From: Pedobacter schmidteae
GTDB lineage: Bacteria > Bacteroidota > Bacteroidia > Sphingobacteriales > Sphingobacteriaceae
Direction: 5' to 3'
DNA length: 64,000 bases
Assembly (NCBI RefSeq): GCF_900564155.1
Contig: NZ_LS999839.1
Location: forward strand, 617,097 to 681,096
Shown here: piece by piece, positions 34,189 through 43,158 of the stretch
How positions within the stretch are numbered: position 1 is the stretch's first letter
Layout: each line of letters begins with the position of its first letter
Translations under genes and position numbers: made by a program
Notes under the pieces: generated by a model
Seen by the model: only the letters and a program-made list of their open reading frames with translations
What the model was told of the DNA's origin: nothing
The model's database searches: none

Positions 34189-34896
34189 TTAAACTAAATA
34201 GAAGAAGGTAAATACGAATACCCAAACCAAATCAACAAAGTGCCAGTATAAACCTACTTTTTCGATCATCAGGTAATGTCCACGTTTTTCAAAGGTTCCG
34301 TTAATGGTCATACATAAAATGATGATATTAATGATCACCCCACTAAATACGTGAAATCCGTGAAATCCTGTAATGGTAAAGAATAAGTTAGAGAACTGCA
34401 ATGCTGATACAGTAGAGACTTCTCCTGTAAATAAATGGTGTAAAGTTTCCATCGGAGGAATTTTACCCCATCCAAAGCCTTCGTGGAACAAGTGCGTCCA
34501 CTCTGCAGCCTGACAGCCTAAGAACATGAAACCACCAATAATGGTAGCAATCATCCACCAGATTACTTCTTTTTTAGATCTTCTATGCCCAGCCTCAACA
34601 GCCAAAACCATAGTTACAGAGCTCATGATCAGAATAAAAGTCATAACGCCCACAAATACTAGTGGGGCACCACTATCTGTTATGCCTGGAATAGATTGGA
34701 AAACCAAATCAGGATCAGGCCAGGTAAACTTACTAAAGCGCTGCGCACCATAATAAACCAATAGCGACGAAAATGTGAATGCATCAGAAACCAGAAAAAA
34801 CCACATCATGATTTTGCCGTACTCTACGGACCACGGCGAACGACCGCCAGCCCAAGGAGTGGTTTTTACTTGATCTAATTGTGATAATGAACTCAT
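34189..34896 (-). CDS. Cytochrome c oxidase subunit III (235 residues)
   Basis: Seven hydrophobic helices. Markers are SPWSVEYGKIMMWFFLVSDAFTF near the N-terminus, GCQAAEWTHLF, GFHGFHVFSGVIIN and VGLYWHFVDLVWVFVFTFFYLV at the end. Subunit III supports proton uptake and stability of the haem-copper core. This is the longer of two adjacent subunit III paralogues; the other lies 30 bp upstream. Confidence 0.92.
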   Translation of the reverse strand: MSSLSQLDQVKTTPWAGGRSPWSVEYGKIMMWFFLVSDAFTFSSLLVYYGAQRFSKFTWPDPDLVFQSIPGITDSGAPLVFVGVMTFILIMSSVTMVLAVEAGHRRSKKEVIWWMIATIIGGFMFLGCQAAEWTHLFHEGFGWGKIPPMETLHHLFTGEVSTVSALQFSNLFFTITGFHGFHVFSGVIINIIILCMTINGTFEKRGHYLMIEKVGLYWHFVDLVWVFVFTFFYLV

Positions 34897-34926
34897 TTTG
34901 TTAATAGTAATAGTTTGTTAAAAATT

Positions 34927-35517
34927 CTAACTGTTCAAAAGTAAAAAAACATACAGATATATCCATAATATATCGATAAAATGCCAAAATATAGAGGCAA
35001 TATCCATCCGGAATTTGCTCTTCTCTAACGAAAGACCTGTATAGGCACCAAACAAGCTGCTTAGTATAAAACACAGACCGGCAAATATGTGTAACAGGTG
35101 CAGTCCGGATACCACATAGATCATAGAAATTGCCGCATTGTTATTTACAAATGCAGCGCCTGTATGAAATAATGTACCCCAGGCATCAACCTGCAGATAA
35201 CCAAAAACTAATCCCAGTGCCAGAGTGCACCAGAGGAATAACTTCTGACTGCCAACATTCGCATTTTTTAAGGCTTTGGTGGCCAGAAAAAGACAAATAC
35301 TGCTCGCAATCAATATAGCTGTGCTATACATAAAAACATCAGGCAAAACCAAGCCATGTCCCTTGCCTTTGGAAGCAGCAAAAACAATATAATAACTTGT
35401 AAAGCCACCAAACATAATGGTTGAGGAAACCACAAATAGCCATACCACAAATTTCCTCGGCTTAGCATTAAAAGCCACATCCATCTTTAAATCCTTTTCT
35501 TTTAATGTGTGTACCAT
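34927..35517 (-). CDS. Cytochrome c oxidase subunit III (196 residues)
   Basis: Five hydrophobic helices. Markers are KFVVWLFVVSSTIMFGGF, YLQVDAWGTLFHTG, VVSGLHLLHIFAG and IASIFWHFIDILWIYLYVFLLL. It is a shorter subunit III paralogue directly after ctaB, with no intergenic base. Bacteroidota oxidase clusters often carry two such genes; how the work is split is unclear. Confidence 0.9.
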   Translation of the reverse strand: MVHTLKEKDLKMDVAFNAKPRKFVVWLFVVSSTIMFGGFTSYYIVFAASKGKGHGLVLPDVFMYSTAILIASSICLFLATKALKNANVGSQKLFLWCTLALGLVFGYLQVDAWGTLFHTGAAFVNNNAAISMIYVVSGLHLLHIFAGLCFILSSLFGAYTGLSLEKSKFRMDIASIFWHFIDILWIYLYVFLLLNS

Positions 35518-36426
35518 TTATAAATTATTTAAATAAAAATCAAACAACAGCGCCAACTGAACCAGTGGAAGGTAGAAAAATGAACAAAACATCACCTTTC
35601 TTGCACTTGCCAGATCCAGCTTCACCCAGAGTTTAAATCCGTACCAGGCAAAAAGTAAACTGGCCAGTAAAGAAACACCTCCTACATAATAACCACCAAA
35701 ACCATAGAAGGTAGGCAATAAACTTACCGGGATCAGTACCAAGGTACTGACGAAAGTCATAAAAGCACTGATCTTATCTCTTTTGGTAGTCGGCAACAAC
35801 CTGAAGCCAGCCTTGCTGTAGTCATCGTCCAATACCCAGGCAATAGCCCAAAAATGCGGAAACTGCCATACAAACTGAACCAGGAAAAGAATTCCTGCAA
35901 TGGAATAATCCATCGGCACAAAATGTGTAGCACTTCCAAAAGCAGCCAGATATCCTAATAAGGGAGGTAAAGCTCCGGGAATAGCCCCAACAAACACCGC
36001 TATCGGCGATTTACGTTTTAAAGGTGTATAGGCGAAAGCATACAATAAAATAGAGAATACAGAAAGAATACCTGTTTCCAGGTTCAGTTTACCTAGCAGC
36101 CATGTACCCAGCATTCCCATAATCAAACCCAGTACCAACCCCTGTCCAGTGGTCATCCTGCCCGCAGGCATCGGACGATCCTTGGTACGGGTCATCAGTT
36201 TATCCAGATCTTTTTCGATAATCTCATTAAAGCAGTTTGCAGCACCGGTTACCAGAAAGCCACCTGCAATCAAAATCAACCAATTGATCCAGTTGATCCC
36301 TTCCAGATCGCCTCTGTAGATCTGTGACTTCTGACCAATTAAAAAAGTAATTGACGCCGAGAACACCACCAGGAACGTTAACCTGAATTTAATGAGCTTA
36401 GAGAAATCGGAGAAAAAATGCTTCAA
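35518..36426 (-). CDS. ctaB: Protohaem IX farnesyltransferase (haem O synthase)
   Basis: 302 residues, TTG start at 36426 (no ATG in the short upstream stretch, and the protein begins with the expected FSKLIKFRLTFLVVFSA). The UbiA-family Asp motif is intact in NCFNEIIEKDLDKLMTRTKDRPMP, and the second motif in WVLDDDYSKAGFRLLPTTK. Eight or nine hydrophobic helices. It adds farnesyl to haem B to give haem O for the oxidase; CtaA, encoded 17 bp upstream, then makes haem A. Confidence 0.93.
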   Translation of the reverse strand: MKHFFSDFSKLIKFRLTFLVVFSASITFLIGQKSQIYRGDLEGINWINWLILIAGGFLVTGAANCFNEIIEKDLDKLMTRTKDRPMPAGRMTTGQGLVLGLIMGMLGTWLLGKLNLETGILSVFSILLYAFAYTPLKRKSPIAVFVGAIPGALPPLLGYLAAFGSATHFVPMDYSIAGILFLVQFVWQFPHFWAIAWVLDDDYSKAGFRLLPTTKRDKISAFMTFVSTLVLIPVSLLPTFYGFGGYYVGGVSLLASLLFAWYGFKLWVKLDLASARKVMFCSFFYLPLVQLALLFDFYLNNL

Positions 36427-36443
36427 TTTATATATAATTAATT

Positions 36444-37502
36444 CTATTGCTGATAAGTGCTGGTTCTGTAAACCAACAAATACAGGTAATATTGTAAGCT
36501 AAATAAAACCGTTGAAAATAAAATATGTAGTGCCTGCGCATACGGAGGCAATGCAAAGTTAGACAATAATAAGCCGGTTACAATTTGAATAATTAAAACT
36601 ATCCCAATTGAATTACCAACCCATAATGCCGTTGCTTTTCCGTTAAATTTATCTTTAACGATTTTGTAAATAATAATGTTCACCACCAATACAAGAATGG
36701 CCAGGTCCCTGTGATAAGCAAACAAATCACCAACTTTTGACACCCAGCTATGCCGTCCGTTATACGACATTGCCTTAGAGACGGCATCAATTGCCTCCCG
36801 TACCTCTGTACCCAAAACAATTTGAATGATACTAAAAATCAGGGATAAAAAAATCAATACCTTAAGCCAAACCAGTTGCCCCATAATCACCGTACCTTGC
36901 TGATGAAGCTGATGCGTATAATTATAGGTGTAAATCAGAATCGCCAGTATAACAAGAGCTAGCAGCATATGAACTGTAACAATCCAGGGCATCAGATTTG
37001 TTGAAACCACTATCGACCCCAGCCATGCTTGAAAACCGACAATAACGAGGTTCGAGATGCTCAGCAAAATGATTCTGTTGGCTTTACCCTTGTAAGTGAA
37101 AGAGAAAAATGTTAACCCCAATAACAGAAAACCGGTAGTGGCTCCCATCAACCTGTTCAAATACTCCGTCCAGGTTTTTGCAGCATTAAAGGTTTCAGGT
37201 TCCAGAATAGATTCATCATGCCGGATACTATCGGCCAGATGCCCCTTCCCCATTTTTTCCAATGTTTTTGCAAACCGCTCGTTTTTTGCCACGCGCTCTG
37301 CCACATACTTTTCTTTATAGTCTGCCGGAAGTTGTGATACGTGAGTTGGTGGTACATACTGATCAAAACACTTAGGCCAATCCGGACATCCCATACCTGA
37401 ACCTGTACTACGTACAATCCCACCTGCCAGTATAAGTAGCAAGGTTACAACTATAGTTATAAGGTTTAGCCTGATAAATCTCGTTTCAGATTTAGGAACC
37501 AT
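36444..37502 (-). CDS. ctaA: Haem A synthase (COX15/CtaA family)
   Basis: 352 residues, eight hydrophobic helices. Markers are GIVRSTGSGMGCPDWPKCF with the conserved Cys pair, EYLNRLMGATTG, IVTVHMLLALVIL, GTEVRE, HRDLAILVL and a final QALHILFSTVLF. The His in helices would bind haem b and the substrate haem O. A longer periplasmic loop (about 55-115) than in short Gram-positive CtaA places it with the larger COX15 type. It lies 17 bp before ctaB and directly after a strong terminator. Confidence 0.92.
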   Translation of the reverse strand: MVPKSETRFIRLNLITIVVTLLLILAGGIVRSTGSGMGCPDWPKCFDQYVPPTHVSQLPADYKEKYVAERVAKNERFAKTLEKMGKGHLADSIRHDESILEPETFNAAKTWTEYLNRLMGATTGFLLLGLTFFSFTYKGKANRIILLSISNLVIVGFQAWLGSIVVSTNLMPWIVTVHMLLALVILAILIYTYNYTHQLHQQGTVIMGQLVWLKVLIFLSLIFSIIQIVLGTEVREAIDAVSKAMSYNGRHSWVSKVGDLFAYHRDLAILVLVVNIIIYKIVKDKFNGKATALWVGNSIGIVLIIQIVTGLLLSNFALPPYAQALHILFSTVLFSLQYYLYLLVYRTSTYQQ

Positions 37503-37518
37503 GGTATGTGATAGATTA

Positions 37519-37566
37519 AAAAAAAAGAGGTATCTGTTGTAAGTATTTACCTACTGCAGATACCTC
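37519..37566 (-). terminator. Intrinsic terminator between coxA and ctaA
   Basis: On the minus strand a 10-bp stem (GAGGTATCTG at 37566-37557 and CAGATACCTC at 37536-37527, read on that strand) with a 20-nt loop is followed by nine T residues (37526-37518). It lies 21 bp after the coxA stop and 25 bp before ctaA. Confidence 0.85.
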
Positions 37567-37586
37567 ATTGTATTAGATATTACGTA

Positions 37587-39476
37587 TTAGTCTAATTTTG
37601 ACGCATCTGATGATGGGTTCTTTTGTTCCCATTCTCTTTGTATACGCTCAGACTCACTATTGCCTTCAAAATCGTGAGGCATATTTGAACTCATTGTTTG
37701 CGAGAAAGGAACAGTTTGAGGGATAAAATCCTCTTCAGCTCCAGGCTTGCTATAGTCATATGGCCAACGGTAAACCGTAGGAATTTCCCCAGGCCAGTTA
37801 CCATGTAAACGCTCAACAGGAGTAGTCCATTCTAATGTATTTGATCCCCAAGGATTTTGCGATGAAACTTTACCTTTAAAGATGGAATAGAAGAAGTTGA
37901 ACAAGAAGGCAACCTGAGCCAATGCAGCAATAATTGCCGACCAGGTAACCAAAATATTTACAGTAACCCATTTGTGCATAAACTCAAATTCCGTAAATGC
38001 ATAATAACGACGTGGAACACCATCTAATCCAAGGAAGTGTAACGGGAAGAATACCAGGTAAGCACAAGCAAAGGTAATCCAGAAATGCAGATAACCTAGT
38101 TTGCTGCTCATCAACCTTCCAAACATCTTAGGAAAATAATGATAAACACCGGCAAGCATACCAAAGATAGCAGCCGATCCCATTACCAAGTGGAAGTGGG
38201 CAACCACAAAGTAAGTATCGTGTAAGTTGATATCCAGTGAAGCATTACCCAAGAAAATACCAGTTAAACCACCTGAGATAAAAAATGAAACCATACCGAT
38301 AGCGAACAACATAGCAGGGGTAAACCTGATGTTACCTCTCCATAATGTAGCCAGCCAATTGAAAGTCTTAACCGCAGATGGTACCGCAATGATCAACGTG
38401 GTAATCATAAATACACCTCCCAATAACGGGTTCATACCAGTCACAAACATGTGGTGACCCCATACGATAAAGGAAAGGATGGTAATACCGATCAACGAGT
38501 AAATCATTGCATGGTAACCGAAGATTGGTTTTCTTGAATTTACCGACATGATCTCTGAAGAAAGACCCATCGCCGGCATAATTACAATATATACCTCTGG
38601 GTGTCCAAGGAACCAGAATAAGTGTTGCCATAAGATTGGAGATCCACCTTCATTTGGAAGGATCTGCGTACCCATAACAATATCAGAAAGGTAAAAACTT
38701 GTACCGAAACTTCTATCAAAAATTAAAAGTACCACACCTGCAACCAATACAGGGAAAGATAAAATACCCAAAATAGCGGTCAGGAAAAATGCCCATATTG
38801 TCAATGGCATTTTCCAAAGGTCCATACCTTTAGTACGCATATTCAATATTGTACTTACGTAGTTGATACCACCCATTAACGATGAAGCTACGAAAAGAAC
38901 CATACTGATTAACCACAACGTCATTCCTAACCCAGAACCACTAATTGCAGTAGGCAAAGCAGATAATGGTGGATAAACCGTCCAACCAGCACTTGCAGGG
39001 CCTGTCTGTATAAAGAATGAACTCATCATAATTACACAGGCTGCAAAAAAGAACCAGTAAGAAAGCATGTTCAGGAACGGAGAAGCCATATCCCTTGCAC
39101 CAATCTGAAGTGGAATCAATAAGTTACTAAAAGTACCACTCAAACCTGCAGTCAATACAAAGAATACCATAATGGTACCATGTATAGTTACCAAAGCCAG
39201 GTAAAAATCGGGTTTAATACGTCCTCCTTCAGCCCACTTTCCTAAGAAAGTTTCTAAAAGTGGAAAATCTTTATCTGGCCATGCCAGTTGTAAACGAAAC
39301 AATATCGATAAGCCCATGGCAATAACTGCCATAATAATACCTGTGATCAGGAACTGTTTCGCAATCATCTTGTGATCCTGACTAAAGACGTACTTCGTTA
39401 AGAAGGTCTCTTTGTGATGTCCATGATCATCATGGCTATCGTGGTGGTGTGTATCGTGTAATGATATAGTTGACAT
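37587..39476 (-). CDS. ctaD: Cytochrome c oxidase subunit I
   Basis: 629 residues with about twelve to thirteen helices. Haem and copper ligands are visible: ALVTIHGTIMVF (haem a His), WFLGHPEVYIVIMP (CuB His with the Tyr and the Glu of A-type oxidases), IVWGHHMFVTGM (two CuB His) and HDTYFVVAHFHLVMG (haem a3 and a His). The N-terminus is His-rich (HDTHHHDSHDDHGHHKET). It is the catalytic subunit of the aa3 oxidase that reduces oxygen. It lies 20 bp after coxB at the end of the ACIII-oxidase transcript. Confidence 0.95.
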   Translation of the reverse strand: MSTISLHDTHHHDSHDDHGHHKETFLTKYVFSQDHKMIAKQFLITGIIMAVIAMGLSILFRLQLAWPDKDFPLLETFLGKWAEGGRIKPDFYLALVTIHGTIMVFFVLTAGLSGTFSNLLIPLQIGARDMASPFLNMLSYWFFFAACVIMMSSFFIQTGPASAGWTVYPPLSALPTAISGSGLGMTLWLISMVLFVASSLMGGINYVSTILNMRTKGMDLWKMPLTIWAFFLTAILGILSFPVLVAGVVLLIFDRSFGTSFYLSDIVMGTQILPNEGGSPILWQHLFWFLGHPEVYIVIMPAMGLSSEIMSVNSRKPIFGYHAMIYSLIGITILSFIVWGHHMFVTGMNPLLGGVFMITTLIIAVPSAVKTFNWLATLWRGNIRFTPAMLFAIGMVSFFISGGLTGIFLGNASLDINLHDTYFVVAHFHLVMGSAAIFGMLAGVYHYFPKMFGRLMSSKLGYLHFWITFACAYLVFFPLHFLGLDGVPRRYYAFTEFEFMHKWVTVNILVTWSAIIAALAQVAFLFNFFYSIFKGKVSSQNPWGSNTLEWTTPVERLHGNWPGEIPTVYRWPYDYSKPGAEEDFIPQTVPFSQTMSSNMPHDFEGNSESERIQREWEQKNPSSDASKLD

Positions 39477-39496
39477 AATGTGCTATTCCAGTATTA

Positions 39497-40726
39497 TTAA
39501 TTATTTAAAGCTAATTGTTTTGTTTTAACTGCCGAAGTATCCTTAGCTGCTGTATCTGCAGGTACCGCAGGTGCTGCTGAAGTTACAGGTAGGTTAAATT
39601 CCTTTCTCAAATCATCAGTTAAATAAGTTGGTTGTTGTTTTAACCAAGCTTCATACTCTGCCATAGAAACAACTTTAACTTCTTTTTGCATTTTATAGTG
39701 ACCATCACCGCAGATTTTGTTACATAAGAACAAATATTTGAAGGTAGGGTCATTTGTTTTGGCCTTCATTTCCTCAGTAGTAATGGTCGGCGTAAACTCA
39801 AAATAAGAAGTCATACCCGGTACAGTGTTCAATTGAACTCTGAAATGCGGCATATAAAAACTGTGGATAACGTCTTTACTGGTCAAGATCAAACGTACCG
39901 GTTTGTTTACCGGAATTACCATCTCATCAGCCGACTGATCGTCTAATGTATTTTTATCCTTGAAATCTATACCCAATGCATTGGTAGAAGTGATCAATTT
40001 ATAATTCTTCACACCTACTACACCATCAGTTCCAGCATAACGTATTGCCCACGCAAACTGAGATGAAGTGATCTCAATGCTGATCGGCTTGTTGTTAGGA
40101 TCTTCAATCTTATAGAAAATTGATCTCCAGGTAAGGAATCCCATCAATACCAAAACTGTCAAAACCAATGCAGGAACGATTGTCCAAACGCGCTCGATGG
40201 TATTGTTATGTGGGTAATAATAAGCTTTTCTTTTGTTGGTATATTTATAGAAATAAGCAAAGGCAAATAAAAGAATATGCGTAACAATGAAAACAATAGT
40301 AGTCAAAATCAAAGTGATGTTAAACATCTGATCAATTTTCTTACCATGCTCAGATGCTGCTTCAGGCAGAATCATGTTACCATGAACTGTGTACTCCCAA
40401 TACACACCATATAAACCTACAATCAGGAATAAAGCAAAAAGAACACCATTAACTGCATTCCAGTTAATTCCTTTTGGTTTATCCTGCGCCTCACGGGTTA
40501 ATTCATATACCTTTAATGCTTTTCCAATGATTGCTATGAACAAGCAAAGCAGTAAAAACGCCATGGCATAAAATATAGCCGATTTATAAATCGGTCCCAT
40601 ATCAACAGGCTTTTTAGCGGTCTCAGCGGCTGCAGCCTGGGCAAATGCGCTGGTACTTGCAAATGCAGTTAAAATTACTGCTAGTGCCGCTATTGATTTG
40701 TTACTTATAAATTTTCTTAAACTCAT
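39497..40726 (-). CDS. ctaC: Cytochrome c oxidase subunit II
   Basis: 409 residues, longer than usual. There is a signal/TM at about 10-30, an extra helix near 48-68, then helices near 90-110 and 130-160, a transmembrane/stop segment near 185-205, and a cupredoxin domain with the CuA ligands DVIHSF (His) and CNKICGDGHYKM (C..C...H..M). No cytochrome c domain follows; instead there is a low-complexity Ala/Pro/Thr tail. The oxidase is therefore aa3, not caa3, and needs an external c-type haem to feed CuA. It is 68 bp after actF. Confidence 0.93.
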   Translation of the reverse strand: MSLRKFISNKSIAALAVILTAFASTSAFAQAAAAETAKKPVDMGPIYKSAIFYAMAFLLLCLFIAIIGKALKVYELTREAQDKPKGINWNAVNGVLFALFLIVGLYGVYWEYTVHGNMILPEAASEHGKKIDQMFNITLILTTIVFIVTHILLFAFAYFYKYTNKRKAYYYPHNNTIERVWTIVPALVLTVLVLMGFLTWRSIFYKIEDPNNKPISIEITSSQFAWAIRYAGTDGVVGVKNYKLITSTNALGIDFKDKNTLDDQSADEMVIPVNKPVRLILTSKDVIHSFYMPHFRVQLNTVPGMTSYFEFTPTITTEEMKAKTNDPTFKYLFLCNKICGDGHYKMQKEVKVVSMAEYEAWLKQQPTYLTDDLRKEFNLPVTSAAPAVPADTAAKDTSAVKTKQLALNN

Positions 40727-40786
40727 TTCCTTAAAAGTAGTAACGCTGTACTTCTATTATACTATTATTTTATTATATGCTTACAG

Positions 40787-40808
40787 ATCACCAATTACAA
40801 GTGGTGAT
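40787..40808 (-). other. Hairpin spanning the actF stop codon
   Basis: ATCACCA / TGGTGAT (7-bp stem, 8-nt loop) includes the last codons and TAA of actF. No T-run follows on the minus strand, so it is not a standard terminator; it may affect mRNA stability between actF and coxB. Confidence 0.35.
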
Positions 40809-42009
40809 TTAAACTCTCTTGTAAAAACGGATGGTTTTTAGCAATCAAAGGTTTTTTACTTAGCGAATTCAAAACTGTAAAAGTAAACAAACCTACAAAA
40901 CCTAATGCAACACCGATTTCTATAAACCCAAATGCATGGTGTTCTGCTACTGTTCCTGGCATAATCATTTGATAATAATCAACCCAGTGGCCACATAAAA
41001 CAACGATTGATACCGTTAACAATACATTCTCATGTCTCTTGTTGTCTCTGTCCATCAACAGTAACAACGGTGCTAAAAAGTTCAATATCAGGTTCAGGTA
41101 AAACCAAAACTCGTAATGTTCAAACCTTTTGTAGAAATATACAGTCTCCTCAGGCATATTCGCATAGTAAATCAACAGAAACTGTGCAAACCAAACATAA
41201 GTCCAGAAAATAGAGAATCCGAAAATAAACTGTCCAAGGTTATGCAAGTGACTGTTATTTACCCAGCTCATATATCCAGCTTTTTTCAGCAGAATAAGAA
41301 TGATGGCGATAGTAGCCAAACTACTTACCCACATCGCTGCGAAGTTATACCAGCCAAACATGGTAGAGAACCAGTGAGCTTCTAACGACATTACCGTATC
41401 AAAAGCAAAAATTGGGGTGGTAAATCCGTAAATTACCAGGAAAATACATGAATATTTAAAACTCTTTCTGTAAGAATTAAGGCCACCTTCTAAATCTTCA
41501 TTATTAGACAGCTTAGCCAAAAGCATAGCAAAAATCGAATAAACACCCAAAAAGATGATCTGACGTCCCATAAAGAAAGGTACATTCAGGAATGCCGACT
41601 TACCGTCGATTAATTTATCATAGTTAGGACTGCTGGGATCGGTTAATCCATCTGCATGCCAGTGATGATATAAGTTATGAGTATATAAACCCGCGCCCAT
41701 TACAACAATTAAAATGATTACCGCAATTGGTAACACTTTAGCCATTGCCTGAGGGACACGTAGTATAGAAGCAGACCAACCCGCCTGTGCTACGAATTGA
41801 ACAGCCAGGAAAAAGGCTCCCGACATACAAACGCAGGCAAAGTAATAAGCCATCAGCAACAGGTTAGCAAAAGTGCGCTCGTGAAGCTCCTTCGCAGAGA
41901 AACCGTAACCTATAGCCGCTAAACCTATTACAATAGCGATTATACTTAAGGTTTTGGCTTTACCTGTAAACTCAAACTGCTCAGTTAAATTATAATTGTG
42001 AGTTCCCAT
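40795..42009 (-). CDS. actF: ACIII subunit ActF (quinol:cytochrome c oxidoreductase membrane subunit)
   Basis: 404 residues, about ten hydrophobic helices, no cofactor motif. Markers are the central YHHWHADGLTDPSSPNYDKLIDGKSA-type loop and WVNNSHLHNLGQFIFGFSIFWTYVWFAQFLLIYYANMPEET. It matches the ActF/ActC-like NrfD-fold subunit of alternative complex III. It is preceded by actE (15 bp) and followed by coxB. Confidence 0.9.
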   Translation of the reverse strand: MGTHNYNLTEQFEFTGKAKTLSIIAIVIGLAAIGYGFSAKELHERTFANLLLMAYYFACVCMSGAFFLAVQFVAQAGWSASILRVPQAMAKVLPIAVIILIVVMGAGLYTHNLYHHWHADGLTDPSSPNYDKLIDGKSAFLNVPFFMGRQIIFLGVYSIFAMLLAKLSNNEDLEGGLNSYRKSFKYSCIFLVIYGFTTPIFAFDTVMSLEAHWFSTMFGWYNFAAMWVSSLATIAIILILLKKAGYMSWVNNSHLHNLGQFIFGFSIFWTYVWFAQFLLIYYANMPEETVYFYKRFEHYEFWFYLNLILNFLAPLLLLMDRDNKRHENVLLTVSIVVLCGHWVDYYQMIMPGTVAEHHAFGFIEIGVALGFVGLFTFTVLNSLSKKPLIAKNHPFLQESLNHHL

Positions 42010-42024
42010 CTATATTGTGCTTTT

Positions 42025-42627
42025 CTATTGTAATTTTTGTAATTGTTGAACATACATCACTACTTTCCATCTTTCTTCTGGAGATAGCTGAGAGGCATGT
42101 GATCCCATATTATTTAAACCATACATAATTGTATGATAAATTTTTCCCGCTGTTAAGTCTTTCATTAAACCACCACGCGAAGAAGCTGCATCACCATGAT
42201 AAGAAGGAATTCCACTAATCTTTTCGATTTTTACCAGGTGACCTTGACCATCTCCCTTTTCACCATGACATGGTGCGCAGAAGACCGTAAAATAATGCTT
42301 ACCAGATTCCAGGTTCGCTTCAGTTGCCGCCAATGGATTTACTAAAGCTGCACTTGCCGCCTCATAACCTTCCTTGGTATTTGGATATTCATACTTATCA
42401 AATCCAACCGGTACAGTATGCGCCGGAGGTGTCTGAGCAGTCTGTCCCTTAAAACTCTTCAATAGTTCATTTGTAGTAGAAAGCGGTTGATCCGGATTAG
42501 GAGCAAGCGGATCATACATATTTCTTGCGTATTCCAGACCTGTACTTCTTTTGTCCCTGCATGCTGAAAACATAACAGCACCCGCAAGAATACAAAATGA
42601 GGCTAAAACTACTTTACTCTTATTCAT
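42025..42627 (-). CDS. actE: ACIII subunit ActE (mono-haem cytochrome c lipoprotein)
   Basis: About 200 residues from ATG 42627 (MNKSKVVL); the start at 42648 would lengthen the overlap with actD. The lipobox is MFSAC. A single haem-binding CxxCH (FCAPCHGEKGDGQGHLVK) lies in the middle, with a distal Met (NMGSHASQLSPEERWKVV). It is the mobile or exit haem subunit of alternative complex III. The start overlaps the actD stop by 8 bp, indicating translational coupling. Confidence 0.92.
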   Translation of the reverse strand: MNKSKVVLASFCILAGAVMFSACRDKRSTGLEYARNMYDPLAPNPDQPLSTTNELLKSFKGQTAQTPPAHTVPVGFDKYEYPNTKEGYEAASAALVNPLAATEANLESGKHYFTVFCAPCHGEKGDGQGHLVKIEKISGIPSYHGDAASSRGGLMKDLTAGKIYHTIMYGLNNMGSHASQLSPEERWKVVMYVQQLQKLQ

Positions 42628-43156
42628 AGCTAATATACTTCCTTTCATTATGCTTTACTTCCAAAGCACCAGCTTCCTTTAATAAATCGTCAATCTTACT
42701 GTGCTCAGTATTTTGTTTCGCATCAATTGCAATAATAAACCTATCGTCTGTTGCCCTTAAATCCATTACTCTCGGAGCTCTTCCAGGAAATAAGTGACTT
42801 GATGCGTAGTAAGAACCTACCAGACCAAAAGCACAAAACAAAATGGTCAACTCAAAGGTAATCGGAATAAAATCCGGTAAAGCAAAGTGAGGCTTACCAC
42901 CGATATTAATTGGCCAGTCTACTGTTGTAGCCAGATAAACTCCGGTAAGCATTGTAAGTGTACCAGTGATACCAAAGAAGAAAGCAGCAATATCCAACCT
43001 TGAACGTTTAACCCCTAATTTAGCTTCTATGCCGTGAATAGGCATTGGTGTATAAACATCATGTATCTTAATGTTGTTCTCCTGTAGCTTTTCGATGCCG
43101 TGCATCATTTCATCAGGGTCACCAAAACTGCCTAAAATATATTTGATATTATTCAT
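42620..43156 (-). CDS. actD: ACIII subunit ActD (DUF3341)
   Basis: 178 residues. Two transmembrane helices (about 58-80 and 100-125) sit between a cytosolic N-terminal domain (ILGSFGDPDEMMHGIEKLQENNIKIHDVYTPMPIHG) and a C-terminal domain. Markers are IPITFELTILFCAFG and the tail DRFIIAIDA. It is a structural subunit without cofactors. It overlaps actE and lies 2 bp after actC. Confidence 0.92.
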   Translation of the reverse strand: MNNIKYILGSFGDPDEMMHGIEKLQENNIKIHDVYTPMPIHGIEAKLGVKRSRLDIAAFFFGITGTLTMLTGVYLATTVDWPINIGGKPHFALPDFIPITFELTILFCAFGLVGSYYASSHLFPGRAPRVMDLRATDDRFIIAIDAKQNTEHSKIDDLLKEAGALEVKHNERKYISYE

Positions 43157-43158
43157 TG

